A DNA stretch of 64,000 nucleotides from Tetracentron sinense (Eukaryota > Streptophyta > Magnoliopsida > Trochodendrales > Trochodendraceae): positions 1-64,000 of the forward strand of contig JABCRI010001043.1 in the NCBI GenBank assembly GCA_015143295.1. The letters run 5' to 3'. The notes below the pieces were generated by a model, which was not told where the DNA came from, ran no database searches, and was given only the letters and a program-made list of their open reading frames with translations. Below, in pieces: positions 58,901 through 64,000 of the stretch. Positions within the stretch are counted from its first letter, which is position 1, and each line of letters opens with the position of its first letter. Both the position numbers and the translations under genes were made by a program.

Positions 58901-61900
58901 ATTATTAGGTTATAGTTTTTTTTTTCAGAGGCAACCAAACTCATCATATATTAATAATTGGAAAAAAGGAACAAAGATTCACAAAGAGTGAACATTGAAC
59001 AGGGCTACAGAGAGGTGAACAACTGTAAAAATCCAAGCCAAGGGCCATAAAGATAAAGTAACCTGAGCAAAAAGAAAAATTCAAGCCAGGGACCATAAAG
59101 ATAAGTAACCTCCCGAGTAAAACCAGGGAGAGGACCACAAATAAAAAGTAAAACTCCTACTAGATCGGGAATTCAATCTCCCATCACCCTATTGCTGCAC
59201 CCTTAACTATGGTTTAAAATATTGATACGTATCGACCGATACGGGCCGATACGTATCGACCGATACGTATCCTGTTTGGAGCTACCCGATACATTGGTAC
59301 GCTGAAAAAAAATTCCCCCTGTATTAAACCGATACAGGCTCGATATAGGGATTTTTCAATTAATTTTTCTCTCCTTCCATTTACACTAGGATCCACAGCA
59401 CAGACCTGACACACACAAATTATTTATATAAAATATTATTTAAATAAATGATCTAGATTAATATTATTTTCATTTACTTAAGATATTAATATGCAAATCA
59501 GGTTATCCCCCCATTTAAAATTCAATAAAAATTATCTTGATTCAAATTCCAGAAGAATAAAAAGTCAACTTTCAATTCAAGAATAAAATTCTCTTTTTAT
59601 CACATTTTAGGGACTAGGTCAAAATTTCAACTTACAATGATAAAATATTTATCAAATATCAAAATTTCATTTACTTTATTATATCAAAAATTACCACAAC
59701 CCAAAAATTTGGCAAAAAAAGTTTCATACTTCAGTCTTAAAAAAAATTTTCCTGTACTGGATCAAAAAGTCAACTAACAGTGTAACAATTCAACATAAGA
59801 AGACTTACATTAAGCTTAAAATTTATGGTTGTAATTCATTACATTTTGATTTAACTCATTGAATGTATGGTTTTAATATTTAAATTATTTTTCTTATGCT
59901 TAACTAAGTGATTATGGTTTGTATTTTCATACCTTCTTATCAGCACAGCATGCACGTCTCTTTAACTTATAAAATTCTCAACTCTTATATGTATACTTAT
60001 AAACATAATTGAAGACCTTCATTTAGTTTGTTAATAGATTATATTTGCATTAAAAGAATTGTGCAAGGTTTCCAAGTTTTTCATTGCGTATCCAAACATT
60101 TCTTAGCGTATCTTATTTTTTCCGTCGTATCCATCCGATACAATTTGATACGTCAATACATATCCTGTTTTGGACTTACCAATACAGCAACCGATACCAG
60201 TATTTTGAACCATACCCCTAACTGAAACCCATGCTCCCAGAAGTCTGCATGCATGCTTGCTTGCTCACTCTCCCCCAGATAAAGAAGAGCTCTCAAAAAT
60301 CCTCTTGTTACGCTCTTTCCATATGAACCAAGTGACCGTCCTCAGGACAAGTGCCCAATAGTGTTCCAGCCGCGGACCCATTAAGGGCTGCCAGCAAGAT
60401 AAGAAACTCTTAAAGGAATAGGGAAAAACTCATGCAACTCCAAAATGAGTTAGGAAAAAGCTCCAAATGTTATATGCAAAATGGCAATGCAATAGTAAAT
60501 GATCTACCGATTCCTCCACTACAAGACATATGTGAATAACAAATGATCTACCGATTCCTCCGCTACAAGGCACATCACACATCTGTTTGGGAGATTCCAA
60601 CATCTACTTTGAAGATGATCAATTGTCAAGATTTTTTCCTGAAAAAGCAGTCCATAGAAAAAAGAATACCTTGGAGGCTTGGATAGCATGTCTCCATGTC
60701 ACACCACTCTGCTAGGGAAAGCTGAGTGAGAATAATCATTCCAAGCCCGCAAGAAGGAGCTAACAGTAAACCGACCTTTATTATCCCTGGACCACACTCG
60801 AGAATCCCTAAAATTGAAATTAGGTTTTACTGTCTCTAGCCTCCCCAACAGGTTGATAAACTAACTCACTTCTCAATCGTGTAATGGTTTCCTAAAGCGT
60901 TATTAAGTTATACTTAACTAACATATTATTATCCTATATAGCCGTATTACTTATTATATCACTTCACAAGAGTATTTTTTGACTAATATTACATTTATAA
61001 GAATATAGTACAACAAATCTAACAAAGAGTAGCTAAATTTTATAGGTATGGTTCAGAATATATAACGGAAACCTTCGACTTTTTGAATCAACAAGATACT
61101 AAGAATAAACAAGGTTTTTTTCCCAAAGAAAAAGGCAAAAAATTTATGCAGGACAAATCTATTTAAATTTTGCTAGTATAAAAAAACTCCATGCAGTCCA
61201 CATCAATTGGCAACATTTGAAATTGTTCCATACATTTATGTCAAACCTAACATATGACTTGCTTCAGTAAGCATGTCATGAGAACTGTGGGATTGCTATC
61301 CACCGATCTGAAGTTGACCCACTATACCTGGGTTAGATAGTTCACTTTGATTTGTGAAGAAAGCTGAATGCACCTCCATTTGGTTCCAAAGTGAACCAGT
61401 TTAGGGTTCAGAAAAGCGAAAAACAAATTAAGAGTATGAGAGGAACGATATCCTTCATACGGTGCATTTAGAGAAGCTGTATTGTACCTTGTTCACAAAA
61501 AGCATCGATTAAATCTATAACTACAATAATGTTCCAGCCAACAGGATAATAATATGTAAACATAAAACACCTAAACAAAAAGACTGTTGTATCTAAATTG
61601 ACCTGTATCACACAACAAAGAAGCTTCATAGCAGAGACACAAGGTAATTTTGAGAATGGAGCAGAGCAAACTTACATACAGGATTGTACATATCTTCGCT
61701 GATTCCTATCTCTACAAGTACTGAATGCAATAATCCAGGCAAGTAGCGGAGGAGGAATGATCCCACACCAATCTGGAAATAAAAAGGTTATAATTCCCAC
61801 AAGCTTCTTTCAAGTGAGAGAAACAATAAATAAATAAAGCTAAACAACCGATATAACGTTGATACTCACTACAGATGAGTACATAAAAATTGCAAGTGAA

Positions 61901-61932
61901 CTCTTCCGACCAGTTGGGAGAAGCTTCATCCC
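55939..61932 (-). CDS. NEMP/PNET2-type (DUF2215) nuclear-envelope membrane protein, C-terminal six exons
   Basis: Six exons join without phase error: 61932-61870, 61772-61680, 57349-57188, 57004-56938, 56555-56328 and 56204-55939 (stop at 55941-55939), 292 residues. The first two read GMKLLPTGRKSSLAIFMYSS and IGVGSFLLRYLPGLLHSVLV. The third holds a strong membrane segment (LAIFLLVCVVLAGAWLGFWA) then LVVAEDGSVDISVAHFVSWS and IQILAAVMILQ. The fourth gives SLDPLLAAEALISGILISSI. This is the DUF2215 multi-pass core of plant PNET2/animal NEMP inner nuclear membrane proteins, as I recognise it. The last two exons form a basic then acidic soluble tail (RRLFRKVKSNRRRSRI; KFSKDEWERFTRDSTKRALE; FERRRRWLNWL). 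The usual N-terminal lumenal part and early membrane segments are missing and should lie beyond 61932, perhaps outside the window. A 4.3-kb intron (57350-61679) hosts transposons. The frame looks intact. Confidence 0.85.
57350..57912. other. Intron sequence of the NEMP-type gene
   Basis: AT-rich, no exon or element end recognised. Confidence 0.5.
57913..58106. mobile_element. MITE with GCCTAGGCG motifs and 9-bp TSD
   Basis: The ends CAGTGTAGTAAAAATG and TTTGACTACACT are imperfect inverted repeats (AGTGTAGTMAAA). ACTAAGAAA flanks both sides exactly (57904-57912 and 58107-58115). A 9-bp duplication suggests a Mutator-like origin; an 8-bp hAT duplication with a shifted border cannot be excluded. 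A related fragment lies near 3635-3710. Confidence 0.8.
58195..58600 (+). mobile_element. RTE-type LINE C-terminal fragment
   Basis: The frame 58254-58496 reads NLRKAPIRDNINKSQLRWFD, then VQQKPWTAPVNR and GRLKRTWIKVIT. It matches the conserved RTE ending (APIEDKM-x-x-x-RLRWFGHVQRR...GRPKKTW). Past the stop, degraded frames still resemble the typical end. It is antisense to the host gene, within its intron. Confidence 0.75.
58917..60870 (-). mobile_element. L1-type LINE 3' region, split by a MITE
   Basis: On the minus strand 60840-60500 gives zf-RVT-type sequence in shifting frames (VSSFLRAWNDYSHSAFP, FFYGLLFQEKILTIDHLQ, RCVMCLVAEESVDHLLF). The T-run at 58917-58926 is the tail in complement, followed by the AT-rich 3' end. 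The MITE at 59208-60214 interrupts it. A small duplication (AAATGATCTACCGATTCCTC at 60498 and 60541) lies in the zinc-finger part. Confidence 0.7.
59208..60214. mobile_element. hAT-like element (TATGGTTTAAAATA end type) nested in the LINE
   Basis: The left end TATGGTTTAAAATATTG matches the complement of the right end (TATGGTTCAAAATACTGG). The flanks CCCTTAAC (59200-59207) and CCCCTAAC (60215-60222) form an 8-bp duplication with one mismatch. The outer parts carry GATACGTATCG palindromic motifs and the 0.8-kb AT-rich interior is non-coding. Confidence 0.8.
60871..61669. other. Intron sequence of the NEMP-type gene
   Basis: AT-rich, nothing further recognised up to the exon at 61680-61772. Confidence 0.5.
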
Positions 61933-63226
61933 CTGCATCACCCATATTAATGATAATAACAAAACCAAATACCTTATTTGAACCAAAAGGAAGGAAAAAA
62001 CATTAAAATGTTACAAGTGAAGAACAAGAAGTATATCAAACTCTCGGTGAACACCTTATCATCTTTTTTTTCTATATATTTCTTTGCTTACCAATCAAAA
62101 AATAAATAAATATGTGATTGTTAGCCCATATGTGTTCACATAACTAGCTAGCTGACATGTTACCAAAGCCCTAGCACGTAATCAGTTAGCGAGACTTTGT
62201 TCCAAGTTGGGCATTAATGAGTCACTCATCCGTATCAACGTCCGCATCTCGGCTCAACTAATTCTATGATTAATGGTTATGTTGCTCTTGGTTACAAACA
62301 TTATGCTCCATAAAGCATAGTTAATCTTATCGTTGTCTTACAATTTTTCTTGTAGGAATGTGTCAGTCACATGGCACTCAAGCATCACATATACACTTCA
62401 GCCACCTATCTCCAATTCTAAGGGTAACATTCTCTACAATCTCTCCACCCTCAATAAATGAGCCGAGATGCCAGAAGGACCCGAATTGGTCGCTTTGGGT
62501 ATATCCTGGCCATCAATCTCAACTACTATCTCGACATTATCCATATTCTTATAAAAATTGTAACTTATTCTAGCCCTTAAGATTTTGAGGAGTCCCTTTA
62601 CAATTCTAGCTTTGCATTTACCCCCTCTCTAGTCTCATTCATTAATACCAAGCAATTACGAATAACATACACTAAAAACTCTCCTCGGCTCCTCTTGAAT
62701 ATGAATCATCAATTCATCTATATAACTATGTAAACATATATGACTAATAGTTGACCCTTGTTATTGTTATAGGAAATTCACTCGTCTCACCATCAATTGT
62801 TCTTAAAATAGTTATTGCTCCCTCTTACATATCTTTAATGATATCAATATTTTTCATGGAACTCATTTCTTCCCCAACACCCACCGGATTAATTCTTTTG
62901 AGATTGTATAATATGCTTCGCCTCACACCTTAGCGTTTTAAATCGTTGATTAGATATTATGCAAGTTTTCTATCTATGCTCACATTTGGAGCTCTAGGAG
63001 GAGAGAAATAGAAAGATGTAAATGAAAAGCACTCCAATCTGTTTGCTATTATCGATTAAGTTAAACTGATTATCTCTCGAGCTCGTTTCTAAGGAGTTTC
63101 CATTGATGAACTCTTCTGGGAGTGGAATGGATGGCTCGTAGGGATGTCAATGGGCCTGCCCCACTAAATAGTTGGGTGGGCTTGAAGTCTTAAGACCAAG
63201 GCCCATTTTAGCTTACTTGTACTGGG
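61933..63226. other. Unassigned; upstream intron of the NEMP-type gene
   Basis: I looked on the minus strand for the preceding hydrophobic exons and did not find them. The plus-strand frame at 62751-62933 and the AT-rich remainder show no family motif. Confidence 0.4.
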
Positions 63227-64000
63227 CAAGGTTCAAAAAATCGATAATATCGGCGATATATCGCCAATATTTATCGGTATTGACCATGACCGACACATCT
63301 ACACATGGTTAGGATTTTTTTATTTGGTATCGGAAGATATCCTCGATATATCGACGAAATATCGACGATAACCCCACTGATATCGACCAAGTCATCCAAA
63401 AACATCCGAAACAAGAAAAAAAAACCCCTTTTTTTTTTTTTTTTTGTTTTGTTGTGGAATTTTTTTTCGTGAAACCCTATTAGGGTTCACTTTGTTTGAA
63501 ACAGAAAATGAAAAAAATAAAAAGAAGAGAGGAGAAAGAAGGAAGAAGAGAGGAGAAAGGAGAAAGTAGAAGAGAAGATGAAGGAAGAAGAACATACCCG
63601 GAGCATAGAGGTCGTCGTTGCCATCTGTCGCCGTCGTCGATTGCCCTAGCCGCCATGCCCTAGGTCTCCATTGTCCTCTGAGTCGAGTCTCCCTTCTCCT
63701 TCTTCGTATGACTTATCAGAGGTTTTATTTAATTTTAAGTTTAGGGTTTTTACATATTAACTGTTAGGTTCTTCCTAATTTGCAAATACATTTTTCTGTG
63801 TAAACGTTTTGCAAATTAGCTCATGGTTTTCCAACAGTCAACCCCCCCCTTTAACTGCCCTTGAACTATGGTTAACAAGTTTTAGCCCCTGTGATTAATT
63901 TATCTCCTTTTAACTCTTTTAATTGTGGTTAAGATTCACTAACCCTTAGGGTTAAAGCATCTAACCTTAGTTTTTAAAAACAATAATTACAAAATTAACA
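63227..64000. mobile_element. Start of a CAAGGTTCAAAAA-type element
   Basis: CAAGGTTCAAAAAATCGATA opens a block of ATCGGCGATATATCGCC-type palindromes (63240-63385), the same construction as the elements at 13044 and 59208. A matching right end was not located before the window ends, so the extent is unknown. The low-complexity minus-strand frame (63595-63392) reflects GAAGAAGAG-type repeats. Confidence 0.5.

Noticed and set aside
63392..63595. Leu/Phe/Lys-rich minus-strand frame resembling a membrane protein
   Set aside because: It derives from GAAGAAGAG and poly(T) low-complexity sequence; the hydrophobic look is compositional.

Overview
This is a gene-poor, AT-rich, repeat-dominated stretch of nuclear DNA from a flowering plant. 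The evidence is spliced genes with GT-AG introns, plant-specific gene families (a CYSTM/WINDHOSE-type protein, an F-box/DUF295 gene, DYW-type PPR and receptor-kinase debris), plant LINEs with RVT/zf-RVT/RNase H domains, a CACTA transposon, tRNA-derived SINEs and many MITEs. The species cannot be fixed from the sequence alone. No rRNA, tRNA, CRISPR or prokaryote-like operon was seen.

Two genes look intact. A three-exon minus-strand gene (50614-52797) encodes an 88-residue YPPxGYP-repeat protein with a cysteine-rich C-terminal membrane anchor. The last six exons (55939-61932, minus strand) of a NEMP/PNET2-type (DUF2215) nuclear-envelope membrane protein join in phase; its N-terminal exons lie beyond the window or were not recognised. 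A small two-exon GRF zinc-finger plus transmembrane gene (24810-25263) reads well but has one in-frame stop. Weaker candidate exons are at 18726-19100, 29030-29770 and 38865-39873.

Relics: an F-box/DUF295 gene with several frameshifts (8108-9300), a DYW fragment (19735-19860) and a receptor-kinase fragment (20256-20905).

Layout. 1-6.2 kb: two diverged direct-repeat copies resembling LTRs, the right one split by a hAT MITE (8-bp TSD) and a PIF/Harbinger MITE (TAA TSD), then a foldback element. 8.1-10.7 kb: F-box relic and LINE tail. 11.5-14.2 kb: a 2.66-kb TG...CA element with a 5-bp TSD, an internal minisatellite and a nested MITE. 15.2-23.8 kb: tandem repeats, MITEs, relics, a copia-like LTR piece. 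24.8-25.3 kb: GRF gene. 30-36.4 kb: a 700-bp repeat in three copies, split by a LINE that itself carries two solo LTRs. 41.4-46.6 kb: a CACTA element with a decayed TNP2 transposase. 47.3-50.3 kb: a foldback element holding a SINE and a hAT MITE, then a third hAT copy and a LINE tail. 50.6-52.8 kb: the CYSTM gene. 53.7-55.6 kb: SINEs. 55.9-62 kb: the NEMP gene, whose 4.3-kb intron holds a MITE, an RTE fragment, and a LINE split by another MITE.

The main interest is the readable insertion history: target duplications and interrupted repeats allow nested insertions to be ordered. The host genes show no functional link to each other. No clearly new biological system was found; the most unusual lead is a possible three-exon reading frame inside the 2.66-kb TG...CA element.
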